Positions 25,366 to 33,742 of a DNA stretch of 64,000 nucleotides are shown here, one piece after another. Made by a program: the position numbers and the translations under genes. The notes under the pieces were generated by a model. It had not been told where the DNA came from, ran no database searches, and was given only the letters and a program-made list of their open reading frames with translations. Position 1 is the stretch's first letter. The number at the start of each line of letters is the position of its first letter. The DNA comes from Emticicia sp. 21SJ11W-3 (lineage in GTDB: Bacteria > Bacteroidota > Bacteroidia > Cytophagales > Spirosomataceae): contig NZ_CP092074.1 in assembly GCF_024138715.1 (NCBI RefSeq), positions 2,542,001-2,606,000 on the forward strand. The letters are read 5' to 3'.

Positions 25366-26562
25366 TTGCTTTTAGATTTCTTCTATCATTTAAAGGCCAA
25401 TCATCTGCCTGTTTCGTTGAGAGAGCATCTGACCCTGTTAGAAGCGCTCAACAAAGAGGTGATTGCCTACAATGTAGAAGATTTTTATTTTTTAAGCCGG
25501 GCCATTTTTGTAAAGCACGAGCAAAACCTTGATTTGTACGATAAACTATTTGGTGAGTTTTTCGGAGACCTGGAAAGTGTGCCAGTTGAAAGTCTGCTGG
25601 CCAATATGAATGAAGACTGGTTGAAGACGCATTTGTTAAAAGAGCTGAGCGAAGCGGATAAACAGGGTATTGAGGCAATGGGTGGGCTTGAACAATTGCT
25701 GGAACGACTAAGAGACCTGTTAAATGAGCAAAAGGAAAGGCATGAAGGCGGAAGCAAATGGGTAGGTACCGGCGGCACGTCGCCTTTTGGTAACTCGGGG
25801 TATAATCCGGCCGGAATACGAGTAGGAGGGAAAGGCGGTGGCAAAACAGCAGTAAAGGTTTGGGACAAGCGCGATTTTAAGAACTATGATAACGACCTTG
25901 AACTGAACACCCGAAATACCAAAATGGCCTTAAGAAGGCTCAGGATTTTAACCAGAGAAGGGGTAGAAGATGAGCTGAATATTGAAGAAACAATTGAACG
26001 GACATCGCAGAACGCCGGATTGCTTGATATTAAAATGCAGGCTTCCAGGCAAAACAGGGTAAAAGTATTGCTGTTGTTGGATGTAGGTGGGTCAATGGAT
26101 GATTTTATTGAAGAATGTTCAACTTTGTTTTCATCGGCTAAGTACCAGTTCAAGCATCTGGAGTACTTTTATTTTCATAATTGCATTTATGAAACCATGT
26201 GGAAAGATAATGGCCGTAGATACGAAGACAAAATAGCTACCTGGGATATACTAAATAAATATAACAAAGACTATAAAGTTATTTTTGTGGGCGATGCCTC
26301 CATGTCTCCGTGGGAGTTGTCAGAGCCACGCGGTAGTGTTGAACATTATAACGAAGAATCGGGTTTAACCTGGTTGTCAAGATTCAAAGAGAAATTCCCT
26401 AATCTGGTATGGCTAAACCCGATTAACGACGGCTACTGGCAATATACGCACAGCATTAAACTGATAAGAGACTGGTCTGATGACCGAATGTTTCCGCTTA
26501 CCATAAACGGTATCGAAAAAGCGATGAAATGCCTGAAAAACAATAAGCTGAAATTCAGTTAA
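25366..26562 (+). CDS. VWA-domain protein, CoxE-like (COG3825)
   Basis: A 398-residue cytoplasmic protein starting at a TTG codon. The opening LLDFFYHLKANHLPVSLREH is typical of the family and an in-frame TAA stands 12 nt upstream, so the start is well bounded. A Gly-rich linker covers residues ~128-160 (GGTSPFGNSGYNPAG, GGKGGGKTAV). The VWA core begins VLLLLDVGGSMDD (MIDAS Asp239, Ser243; Gly in place of the usual Ser at the middle position, as in the COG3825 group). It works with the MoxR ATPase upstream. Its TAA stop overlaps the stop of the convergent acyl-CoA reductase in a shared TTAA. Confidence 0.88.
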   Translation: MLLDFFYHLKANHLPVSLREHLTLLEALNKEVIAYNVEDFYFLSRAIFVKHEQNLDLYDKLFGEFFGDLESVPVESLLANMNEDWLKTHLLKELSEADKQGIEAMGGLEQLLERLRDLLNEQKERHEGGSKWVGTGGTSPFGNSGYNPAGIRVGGKGGGKTAVKVWDKRDFKNYDNDLELNTRNTKMALRRLRILTREGVEDELNIEETIERTSQNAGLLDIKMQASRQNRVKVLLLLDVGGSMDDFIEECSTLFSSAKYQFKHLEYFYFHNCIYETMWKDNGRRYEDKIATWDILNKYNKDYKVIFVGDASMSPWELSEPRGSVEHYNEESGLTWLSRFKEKFPNLVWLNPINDGYWQYTHSIKLIRDWSDDRMFPLTINGIEKAMKCLKNNKLKFS

Positions 26563-27578
26563 ATTCCTTTCAGAAACGATAAAGTATTTACACCATCTGC
26601 AAAATCGTTCAGTTTAGGGCATTGTGCCTCTCCAAAATCAAAACTGTTTTCAATGCGTCTTTGGCCCGATACAATACATTGTATTTTGTCCTGCTGCTCA
26701 GCCAGTAATTGTTTCAGATGCGCATCGTTTTCATAATATTCAAAATAGCAGACAGATATTGGCGAAACAAGTGATGGCTCTTCGCGGAGCAGTAAAAAAC
26801 CGTTGTCGAAATGCGCAATTCTGTTTACAAGTAATACAGACTTGTTGTAGTCGTAGTTATTATTGTATTTATGATGAATACTGATAGTGCTCCAGTATTC
26901 TATTGACTCATAGAACTTATCAAATGTATAGCCTGCCGGTACATATAATTTTGAAACATTTCTACACCCCAATCCGAAATACTGAAAAATATCATTACCC
27001 AGATTCGCCAGCTCTGTTCTTGCTTCATCGCCGGTCAGTACAGCCACCGAAGTCCGGTTTTTACGAATTATGTGCGGAATCTTAGAAAAATAATATTCAA
27101 AGTGTTTTGCTGTGTTGTCACTTCCGGTTGCAATTACGGCATCAGCGGTATTCAGTTTATCGGCTATTTGTAGATATGGCTCTATGGCAGGTTTAATAGC
27201 AATCAATCTGGCAATAAGCATACGCATCAGAACCGAATCGCTGGAGCTGAGTTTAATCAGTGCAATATTACCACTCAACACTACACACAGCAAATCATGA
27301 AACCCCACTAAAGGTATGTTGCCAGCCATTACTATACCTACGTTTTTGGGTGGGTTGGTAAAGGCTAAATCGTTGGCTGTAACAAAATCTTCAAGTTCAG
27401 ATTTATTAAGATAATAACGAGCTATATTTTGGATCGATAACAATACATTATCTTCTGTAAACCAGGCATTTTCGTTGCGCGCCGCCACCGACCACTGCTT
27501 TAACACATCTGCATTCTTTTCATCGAGCAGGAAGTCTCCTAATTGAGAAAATGTAACAATAAAATCTTTTGATTGCAT
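26559..27578 (-). CDS. Acyl-CoA reductase (LuxC family)
   Basis: A 339-residue LuxC-type acyl-CoA reductase. These enzymes reduce a fatty acyl-CoA or acyl-protein to an aldehyde with NADPH. Landmarks are GIVMAGNIPLVGFHD (residues ~81-95), VIATGSDNTAKHFEYYF (~148-164), IIRKNRTSVAVLTGDE, and the catalytic Cys205 in FGLGCRNVSK. The ATG at 27578 is chosen over an upstream ATG that would add a 12-residue tail. No bioluminescence genes are near; in Bacteroidota such genes probably serve lipid or aldehyde metabolism. It is divergent from a dicluster ferredoxin gene with 117 nt between start codons. Confidence 0.9.
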   Translation of the reverse strand: MQSKDFIVTFSQLGDFLLDEKNADVLKQWSVAARNENAWFTEDNVLLSIQNIARYYLNKSELEDFVTANDLAFTNPPKNVGIVMAGNIPLVGFHDLLCVVLSGNIALIKLSSSDSVLMRMLIARLIAIKPAIEPYLQIADKLNTADAVIATGSDNTAKHFEYYFSKIPHIIRKNRTSVAVLTGDEARTELANLGNDIFQYFGLGCRNVSKLYVPAGYTFDKFYESIEYWSTISIHHKYNNNYDYNKSVLLVNRIAHFDNGFLLLREEPSLVSPISVCYFEYYENDAHLKQLLAEQQDKIQCIVSGQRRIENSFDFGEAQCPKLNDFADGVNTLSFLKGI

Positions 27579-27648
27579 TATTTTTAGAAAAAGTACCCTG
27601 TTATTTAAAATCATACAAAAATACGACTAATTTGAAACTTTGAAGGTG

Positions 27649-27656
27649 TATATTTG
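27649..27656 (+). promoter_or_regulatory. -7 box of the ferredoxin gene
   Basis: TATATTTG fits the Bacteroidota -7 consensus about 40 nt before the start codon; no good -33 element at the usual spacing. A box CAAAAATA at 27616-27623, read on the minus strand as TATTTTTG, could serve the divergent acyl-CoA reductase gene. Confidence 0.3.
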
Positions 27657-27695
27657 TTGATTATTTGAAATAACTACTAAAAATATAGAGAGAGT

Positions 27696-28046
27696 ATGGC
27701 AATTATGATTACAGACGAGTGTATCAATTGTGGTGCATGCGAACCTGAATGCCCTAATACGGCAATCTATGAAGGAGGAGTGGAATGGACATGGGGTGGA
27801 GGAACAAAATTGACAGAGGTAGAGTTAGGTGATGGAACGATTATCGGAGGCAAAGATCCAATGTCGCCCGTTTCCGATGAGTTTTATTATATAGTGTCTG
27901 ATAAATGTACTGAATGTCATGGTTTTCATGAAGAACCGCAATGTGCAGCCGTTTGCCCGGTTGACTGTTGCGTGCCAGACCCTGATAATGAGGAAGACGC
28001 CGAAACACTAGAAGCGAAGAAAGCGTGGCTTCATGCTGAAGCCTGA
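27696..28046 (+). CDS. 4Fe-4S dicluster ferredoxin
   Basis: A 116-residue electron carrier with two [4Fe-4S] clusters. The first motif ligands are Cys9, Cys12, Cys15 and Cys19 ([11 protein letters not shown]); the second are Cys71, Cys74, Cys83 and Cys87, with an insertion [17 protein letters not shown] as in Allochromatium-type ferredoxins. The long acidic loop between clusters and an acidic C-terminus are typical. It may supply electrons for biosynthetic steps; its divergent placement beside an acyl-CoA reductase suggests a link but the reductase itself uses NADPH in known members. A terminator follows. Confidence 0.92.
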   Translation: MAIMITDECINCGACEPECPNTAIYEGGVEWTWGGGTKLTEVELGDGTIIGGKDPMSPVSDEFYYIVSDKCTECHGFHEEPQCAAVCPVDCCVPDPDNEEDAETLEAKKAWLHAEA

Positions 28047-28389
28047 AAAATAAAATAGGTGCTTAACTGGCGCTCTTATGAAGGCCTGACGGGTATTACC
28101 GTCAGGCTTTTTTTGTGTCTAATTCTTACAATTGTACATATTTAAGAAATAATTGCACTCCAAAACAATCTACTGAATATTAGATAAAATTCAATAGAAA
28201 ATTTGTTTTGTTTATTTCTTGTACTTTTTTTATATTTTATATTTTTTTACACACAGAAATCAGTAAAAAACAATTTAGTTGTAATTTTTTAATTTTTTTT
28301 AAACATAATATTTGGATATAAAAGATTTTTGCCAAACATTTGCATTGAAATTCAGTTTCAAACAATCGCCACTTAAACCAAAGATTATT
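28047..28389. other. AT-rich leader/promoter region of the porin-amtB unit
   Basis: After the ferredoxin terminator this 343-bp stretch is almost entirely A and T. It must hold the promoter of the porin-amtB pair. TTTG at 28207 and TATATTTT at 28231 (20 nt apart) are a weak match; no clear operator or RNA gene is seen. Confidence 0.45.
28081..28114 (+). terminator. Terminator after ferredoxin
   Basis: GCCTGACGG and CCGTCAGGC form a perfect 9-bp stem with a 6-nt loop, then seven T. Confidence 0.92.
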
Positions 28390-29511
28390 ATGAAAAAATT
28401 AGTTTTTACAGTATTATCGTTGCTTACAGTAGCGGCGACCCAAGCACAAGAAAGTACAACAACCACAGAAAAAACAAACCCACTAACATTCTCAGGTTAC
28501 GTTGATACTTATTTCTTCGCCAATTTTAATAATCCAAAATCAAGATCAAATTTAGGTACCTCTGGCTACGAACGTGTTTTCGACCAAAAAGCCGGTCAGT
28601 TTCAGGTTGGTCTTGCTCAAACAAAAATGTCCTACTCTACTGAAAAAGTAGACGCAGTGATTGACCTTGTATTTGGTAACCATGCTGACCTTGGCAACTA
28701 CGCCAACATTATCAGCCCGGTTTCTGGCGCAACCAGTACAGCGCTTGCTATCAAACAAGCTTACATTACCTGGAAAGCCACAGACAAATTCTCTTTAACG
28801 GCTGGCCAGTTTGGTACACACATTGGCTATGAAGTTATTGATGCCCCGGTTAACTTTAACTATTCACTTTCAAACCTTTTTGGTAACGGTCCATTTTACC
28901 ACACAGGTTTAAAAGCAACCTTTGCTACTTCTGAAAAATCATCATTAATGGTAGGTTTAGTAAATGGTGTTGACTCTAAAGATGATAACAACGACAAATT
29001 GGGTATCATTGGTCAATTCTACATTTCACCTGCTGAAGGCTGGAATTTGTATCTTAACTGGATTGGCTCTGATGAAGGAATTACCGAAAAGTCTTACTAT
29101 TCATTATTTGATGTTACTACTTCATATCAAATCACTGAAAAATTATTGTTAGGCTTAAATGCCGCTACAGGTAGCCAGAACAAAAAGACCTGGGGTGGTG
29201 CAGCTTTCTATGCGCAATATGCAATTACCGATAAATTTGCTTTGGGTGGTCGTTACGAATACTTTGACAACCTGAGCGCTATCCGTGGTTTGCAAAACTC
29301 AAAAAGACTAGGCGGTGGTACTTCGGTTAATTCATTTACATTAACAGGAAACGTTACCATCTCTGAAAATCTGTTGTTCAAACCTGAGTTCCGTCTTGAC
29401 AGCTACGCCAAGTCTTCATTGGCTGATGGTCAGCAATTCCAGGACAAAGATGGCAACTTCACTAAAGACTCACAGTCTACTTTTGGTGGTGCGCTAATCT
29501 TTAAGTTTTAA
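28390..29511 (+). CDS. Outer-membrane beta-barrel porin, partner of AmtB
   Basis: A 373-residue exported protein with a clean signal peptide (MKKLVFTVLSLLTVAATQAQ) followed by a Thr-rich linker and a barrel of alternating strands (LTFSGYVDTYFFANFN; QAYITWKATDKFSLTAGQFG; final GGALIFKF with the C-terminal Phe typical of outer-membrane proteins). It fits the outer-membrane beta-barrel family often annotated in Bacteroidota as a porin of the OmpL type. It lies 76 nt before amtB, so it probably admits ammonium or small nitrogen compounds across the outer membrane. The ATG at 28390 is chosen because it begins the signal peptide; a TTG upstream would not. Confidence 0.82.
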   Translation: MKKLVFTVLSLLTVAATQAQESTTTTEKTNPLTFSGYVDTYFFANFNNPKSRSNLGTSGYERVFDQKAGQFQVGLAQTKMSYSTEKVDAVIDLVFGNHADLGNYANIISPVSGATSTALAIKQAYITWKATDKFSLTAGQFGTHIGYEVIDAPVNFNYSLSNLFGNGPFYHTGLKATFATSEKSSLMVGLVNGVDSKDDNNDKLGIIGQFYISPAEGWNLYLNWIGSDEGITEKSYYSLFDVTTSYQITEKLLLGLNAATGSQNKKTWGGAAFYAQYAITDKFALGGRYEYFDNLSAIRGLQNSKRLGGGTSVNSFTLTGNVTISENLLFKPEFRLDSYAKSSLADGQQFQDKDGNFTKDSQSTFGGALIFKF

Positions 29512-29587
29512 TCAATTACACTTTTTCAATAACCTAAACTAAACATAAACCTTTACTTTTTGTACAACACTTAAACCCAAACACATT

Positions 29588-30922
29588 ATGCGTAAAAATC
29601 CTCTCCCTCTCATTATTTTGCTTGCCATAGCAATTGCCGGGGTATTTATGCCTGCTGTGCCTTCTACTATCGTTACAGAGGGTATTGTTGGCGCCGACGT
29701 AGCATGGATGCTTGTAAGTACTGCCTTAGTACTTATCATGACACCAGGTCTTGCATATTTTTACGGTGGTATGGTAAACACTAAAAACGTTATCTCTACC
29801 ATGCTTCAGAGCTTCATTGCGATGGGTGTTATTTCTATTCTTTGGGTTACAATTGGCTTTAGCCTTGCATTTGGCGATTCAATTGGTGGCTTTGTTGGCG
29901 ACCCTACCACTTTCTTTATGTTTAAAGGTGTGCTTGAAAGCAAACCGTGGTCGCTTGCCCCAACCATTCCTTTAGTTGTTTTTGCGTTTTTCCAATTGAA
30001 ATTTGCCGTTATCACACCGGCCCTTGTTACGGGTTCATTAGCAGAACGTATCAATTTCAAATCATACGTATTGTTCATGATTCTTTTCAGTTTGTTTATC
30101 TATGCTCCTTTGGCGCACTGGACATGGCATCCTGAAGGTTTCCTTTTCAAACTGGGTGTGCTTGACTTCGCCGGTGGTACCGTTGTACACATGTCGGCCG
30201 GTTGGGCTGCATTGGCTGGCGCTATCTACCTGAAACGTCGTCGTGCACACGTTGAAAGCAGTTTCTTACCTCCTGCCAATATTCCTTATGTATTGTTAGG
30301 TACTGGTTTACTTTGGTTCGGTTGGTTTGGTTTCAATGCGGGTTCAGCGCTAAGTGCAGGTACATTGGCTGCTTCAGCTTTTGCAACAACTAATACTGCC
30401 GCTGCTGCTGCAGGTTTGGCTTGGGTGTTGTTTGATGCCGCACGTGGTAAAAAAGTATCGGCACTTGGTTTTAGTATTGGTGTTGTTGTTGGTTTAGTTG
30501 CCATTACTCCGGCGGCTGGTTTTGTTACCATTCCTCACTCAATCTTTATCGGAGCTATTGCATCTATTATCTCTAACTACCTGGCGCACCTTAAAACCAA
30601 AACGGCTCTGGACGATACGCTTGACGTATTCCCTTGCCATGGTGTTGGTGGTATGGTTGGTATGGTTATGACAGGTATTTTTGCCAGCAAAGGTGTTAAC
30701 AGCGCCGTAGTTGACGAAGGATTGTTCTTTGGTACATCAAAACTATTTGTTAATCACATGATTGCGCTGGTAGTAGTTTCGGTGTTTGCATTTGCCATGT
30801 CTTTTGTTCTTTTGAAAATTACTGATTTAATTCTTCCACTACGTGTGAGCGAGTCTGACGAAAAAGAAGGTCTTGACATCAGCCAACACGATGAGTCTCT
30901 TCTTGAGGCTGCTGGTGCGTAA
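29588..30922 (+). CDS. amtB: Ammonium transporter AmtB
   Basis: A 444-residue inner-membrane ammonium channel with about eleven helices after a signal-like N-terminus. Signature stretches are GLAYFYGGMVNTKNVISTM, the first pore His in GTVVHMSAGWAALAG and the second in FPCHGVGGMVG. The C-terminal tail (ESDEKEGLDISQHDES) fits the cytoplasmic extension that GlnK blocks. No glnB/glnK gene is beside it, unlike most amtB genes. It follows the porin gene by 76 nt; two hairpins lie downstream. Confidence 0.96.
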   Translation: MRKNPLPLIILLAIAIAGVFMPAVPSTIVTEGIVGADVAWMLVSTALVLIMTPGLAYFYGGMVNTKNVISTMLQSFIAMGVISILWVTIGFSLAFGDSIGGFVGDPTTFFMFKGVLESKPWSLAPTIPLVVFAFFQLKFAVITPALVTGSLAERINFKSYVLFMILFSLFIYAPLAHWTWHPEGFLFKLGVLDFAGGTVVHMSAGWAALAGAIYLKRRRAHVESSFLPPANIPYVLLGTGLLWFGWFGFNAGSALSAGTLAASAFATTNTAAAAAGLAWVLFDAARGKKVSALGFSIGVVVGLVAITPAAGFVTIPHSIFIGAIASIISNYLAHLKTKTALDDTLDVFPCHGVGGMVGMVMTGIFASKGVNSAVVDEGLFFGTSKLFVNHMIALVVVSVFAFAMSFVLLKITDLILPLRVSESDEKEGLDISQHDESLLEAAGA

Positions 30923-30955
30923 GCAATTAAACGCAGAAGATATACCCAATATGTA

Positions 30956-31002
30956 ACAAAATCACAATTGCGGGTTAAACCGTACTTTTATTGTGGTTTT
31001 GT
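30956..31002 (+). repeat. Inverted repeat after amtB
   Basis: Arms ACAAAATCACAAT and ATTGTGGTTTTGT pair over 13 bp with one G-T wobble, about 34 nt after the amtB stop and before a second hairpin. It may act with the next hairpin as a double terminator. Confidence 0.55.
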
Positions 31003-31017
31003 TGTACTCCATAAGTT

Positions 31018-31050
31018 AAAATGCCCGCTACATTAGTGGGCATTTTCTTT
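31018..31050 (+). terminator. Terminator after amtB
   Basis: AAAATGCCC(G)CT ... AGTGGGCATTTT forms a strong stem followed by a T-rich run. It closes the porin-amtB unit. Confidence 0.85.
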
Positions 31051-31104
31051 TATATAGGTTTTCGTTGTTAATCTAATTGCCGGTTGGTAGAGGAATGACA
31101 TAAG

Positions 31105-31150
31105 AAAAGGAACCTCAACATCATATCTATCTGCAAGTTGAGATTCCTTT
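31105..31150 (-). terminator. Hairpin terminator of the twin lipoprotein genes
   Basis: On the minus strand AAAGGAATCTCAACT and GTTGAGGTTCCTTTTCTT form an extended stem with a U-rich 3' side, 20-70 nt after the stop of the second lipoprotein gene. Confidence 0.6.
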
Positions 31151-31171
31151 ATAAAAGAATAGTTCCTTTTT

Positions 31172-31579
31172 TTATTTTACCCTTGTGTATTTGCTTCTGC
31201 TCTCTGCACTTCCAATAACCAGTACTTTTGAATCCAATTGATAAATTGTCCATTGTGGGCCGGTTACACAACTCATATTCGGACAATTTTTAAGGTCAGA
31301 GAAGAAAATGGTGTTGTCTTTAACAACGTATTTGTTACCTGCGCTACAACATTCTGCTCCGGGTTTACCATCACGTAAAAACGCACCACTGGTTTTAAAT
31401 TCTATGTTGGGTATAGCCATTAAAGTATTAATGGTTACCCATTTACCCCATTTACCATTTTCTTTTTGTTGCATTTCATAAGTGGGCGACCATTCGCCGA
31501 TTAACTTCTTAGGTGAAATGTCTGACTCACAAGATAATAAGCCAATGGTAAAGCCCAGAGCAACAACCAGTTTTTTCAT
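31172..31579 (-). CDS. Small lipoprotein with GAECC motif, paralogue A
   Basis: A 135-residue predicted lipoprotein (lipobox LLSC, Cys17). The mature part begins KKLIGEWSPTYEMQ, as in lipocalin-like small proteins of Bacteroidota, and carries GAECCSAGNKYVV, SDLKNCPNMSC and a C-terminal strand. It is clearly homologous to the gene 29 nt upstream (31609-32022). The vicinal cysteines in GAECC and the later CP..SC hint at disulphides or metal binding in the periplasm. Function unknown. Confidence 0.78.
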   Translation of the reverse strand: MKKLVVALGFTIGLLSCESDISPKKLIGEWSPTYEMQQKENGKWGKWVTINTLMAIPNIEFKTSGAFLRDGKPGAECCSAGNKYVVKDNTIFFSDLKNCPNMSCVTGPQWTIYQLDSKVLVIGSAESRSKYTRVK

Positions 31580-31608
31580 ATTAAGTAAAATTAGGGAAAG
31601 GGGCTAAA

Positions 31609-32022
31609 TTATTTTGCACTTGAGTACTTGGCACGGGTGCCGCAGCTTTCAACAACCAGTGTATCGGTATCCAGGCGCGGAATTCCCCATTCTGAGCAAG
31701 GCATACAGCTTGCGTAAGGGCAGCTTTTCAGGTCTGAAAAAATTATCTTTTCGTTTACTACAGTAAATTTATTTCCGGCAGAGCAGCATTCTGCGCCGTC
31801 TTTGCCGTCGCGCAGGAAACGGCCGTTAGCAGTGAACTCTATTGGAGCAATAGCAGCAAGGGTAGAAATATACTGCCATTGGCTCCAGGAGCCATCGGTA
31901 GTTTTGGTCTGGATCTGGTAGGTATGATTCCATTTACCAACCAGTTTTTCAGGCACAACAGCATCTTTTTGACAAGCCGCAAAAGCAAAGGCGAATACGA
32001 AAATTTTTATAAATGTTTTCAT
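31609..32022 (-). CDS. Small lipoprotein with GAECC motif, paralogue B
   Basis: A 137-residue predicted lipoprotein (lipobox FAAC, Cys17) and tandem paralogue of the next gene. Shared landmarks are EKLVGKWNHTY, FLRDGKDGAECCSAGNKF and IIFSDLKSCPYASC. This copy has extra cysteines (MPCSEW, ESCGTRAKY) that the other lacks. The order and short spacing suggest a tandem duplication and one transcript. Function unknown. Confidence 0.78.
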   Translation of the reverse strand: MKTFIKIFVFAFAFAACQKDAVVPEKLVGKWNHTYQIQTKTTDGSWSQWQYISTLAAIAPIEFTANGRFLRDGKDGAECCSAGNKFTVVNEKIIFSDLKSCPYASCMPCSEWGIPRLDTDTLVVESCGTRAKYSSAK

Positions 32023-32107
32023 TTAATTAGGTTATTTACCTGAATGATGCTTTAGCGGCAAAAAACGTTGGAATAGAAGTAAAATTTTTATAGCCAGCGT
32101 TTTACAT

Positions 32108-32147
32108 TAAAACAAGGCACCCGGTTGATTGAGGTTGCCTTGTTTTG
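32108..32147. terminator. Hairpin between M28 peptidase and lipoprotein genes
   Basis: AAAACAAGGCA and TGCCTTGTTTT form an 11-bp stem with a ~15-nt loop. On the minus strand it lies just after the peptidase stop and ends with AAAACAAGG/CCTTGTTTT followed by T-rich sequence. Confidence 0.75.
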
Positions 32148-32153
32148 TAAATG

Positions 32154-33518
32154 CTATTCACCGGCATTTCTTAAACCAACTCTTGGCAGCACCGGTAAAC
32201 TCTCATTACCGTCTTCGCTAACGGCCTGCACTGCAAAAAAGTAGTTATCTTTAGAGTAAGGCAGCGTAATTTTTACATCTGTAGTAAAGAATTTTTTCTG
32301 CCAGTAGGGCATGGCGGTTTCGCGCATTAAAACGTAGTATCCTTTTACCTTACCGGTTTTTGAAGCTTTCCAGCGCAAACTGGTTGAATTACCCAAGCCT
32401 CGCACATCAAGAATTACATCTTCCGGCATCGATGGTGACTTTGCCAGATTGGCCAGAGTTGCAGCATTAATGGCTGTGTTTTTACGAAGGTATTCAAAAT
32501 CCATGTATCGGGCATGATCGCCAATTTCAATGCCTTTTTCAACACGTAAATCCTGATGCTGCCGCAAAAAATTCTCGTTCATTTCAGAAAGACGCACAGC
32601 AGCAAAGCCTCTGTTCACAAACGGGGTATGGTCACCACCGCGTAAGAAACGATCGTTTCTGTATATCATTACCACTTCCAGGTTATCAACGTATCGTTCA
32701 CCTACTTCTTTTACATAACGCGCCAGCTGGCGGGCTTTACCGTCATTCTCTACCCCATACTGTCTGATTGCCCCCACCTTTTTATCCATCTCAAAGGCCG
32801 GTAAACCCTCGCTGAAAACCCGCAGACGGGTGTTGTCTATTATATTGGTTTCATTGCTGTGGTTTGAACCCATGATGTCGTTATTGAGCACGCCTTCAAT
32901 ATTCCAGCTTTCGGCAACAGCTTTTTCAGCCAGATGATTAGCGCCCAAAAGCCCTTGTTCTTCGCCGCTCACGGTTACAAAAACAATAGTTGCCGGAAAC
33001 TTAGACTTTGCCATTACCCGGGCCAGTTCAATAACGGCAACGGTTCCACTGCCGTCATCATTAGCGCCGGGTGCGTCAGCTTCGCGGTTCATTACATCTG
33101 TAACACGGCTGTCTATATGGCCGCTTACAATAAAAATCCGGTTGTCGGTGGGGTCGGTGCCTTTTAATGTGGCCATTACATTGCCAATTTCAATGGTTTT
33201 ATCAACACGTTTACCATCGGGCTGGAGCGTCCAGGTATCAATATAAGCGGTCATACGGCCATCTGATTGCCTGGCAAATTCCTGAAACTTACTCAGAACC
33301 CACCTACGGGCGGCCCCAATACCCTGTTTGTTGTCGGTAGTGGTTGATAGCGTGCTTCTGGTGCCAAAACTTACCAGTTTGTCGATATATGCTTTCAGGC
33401 TATCGCTTGAAACCTGATTGACGATTGCCTCAATTTGTGGGTCGCGGTTAATGATTTTCTGAGCTGACAGTTGAGAAGAGATAATGATGAAGTTGATTGC
33501 CAGGAGTACTTTTTTCAT
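32154..33518 (-). CDS. Exported M28-family zinc aminopeptidase
   Basis: A 454-residue secreted peptidase. The signal peptide ends at QLSAQ. The two-zinc M28 ligands are visible in order: SGHIDSR (His), PGANDDGSG (Asp), SGEEQGLLG (Glu base and ligand), NNDIMGSN (Asp) and GGDHTPF (His). A C-terminal fibronectin type III-like domain (residues ~370-450) begins after PEDVILDVRGLGN. It probably cleaves N-terminal residues from peptides outside the cytoplasm. Monocistronic, with a possible -7 box CAAAAATA at 33547-33554 (minus strand). Confidence 0.9.
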   Translation of the reverse strand: MKKVLLAINFIIISSQLSAQKIINRDPQIEAIVNQVSSDSLKAYIDKLVSFGTRSTLSTTTDNKQGIGAARRWVLSKFQEFARQSDGRMTAYIDTWTLQPDGKRVDKTIEIGNVMATLKGTDPTDNRIFIVSGHIDSRVTDVMNREADAPGANDDGSGTVAVIELARVMAKSKFPATIVFVTVSGEEQGLLGANHLAEKAVAESWNIEGVLNNDIMGSNHSNETNIIDNTRLRVFSEGLPAFEMDKKVGAIRQYGVENDGKARQLARYVKEVGERYVDNLEVVMIYRNDRFLRGGDHTPFVNRGFAAVRLSEMNENFLRQHQDLRVEKGIEIGDHARYMDFEYLRKNTAINAATLANLAKSPSMPEDVILDVRGLGNSTSLRWKASKTGKVKGYYVLMRETAMPYWQKKFFTTDVKITLPYSKDNYFFAVQAVSEDGNESLPVLPRVGLRNAGE

Positions 33519-33650
33519 AGATATGTTTTGATTAGATGTCTCTAAACAAAAATACTAAACAATTGGCAGATGAAAACAACCACGCAAAAAGATTTAGACA
33601 CAAACAGACAGTTTGTAGAGAATTATGGATTGTAGAAGGCTATCATTCAT

Positions 33651-33676
33651 TATACCGACTAAAGTCGGCGGTATAG
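33651..33676. repeat. Small hairpin between M28 peptidase and mtaB
   Basis: TATACCGAC and GTCGGCGGTATA form an imperfect stem with a TAA loop (one extra C). Not followed by T; significance unknown. Confidence 0.4.
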
Positions 33677-33689
33677 TTACGAATTAAAC

Positions 33690-33722
33690 AAAAAAGGATG
33701 CTTCGGTTAAGAAACATCCTTA
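33690..33722 (-). terminator. Terminator of mtaB
   Basis: On the minus strand AAGGATGtTTC and GAAgCATCCTT form a stem with a short loop and end in a run of six T, ~20 nt after the mtaB stop. Confidence 0.8.
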
Positions 33723-33742
33723 AATATAACTAATAAATAGAT

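Noticed and set aside
28312-28389. Upstream TTG start for the porin
   Set aside because: The signal peptide begins at the ATG at 28390.
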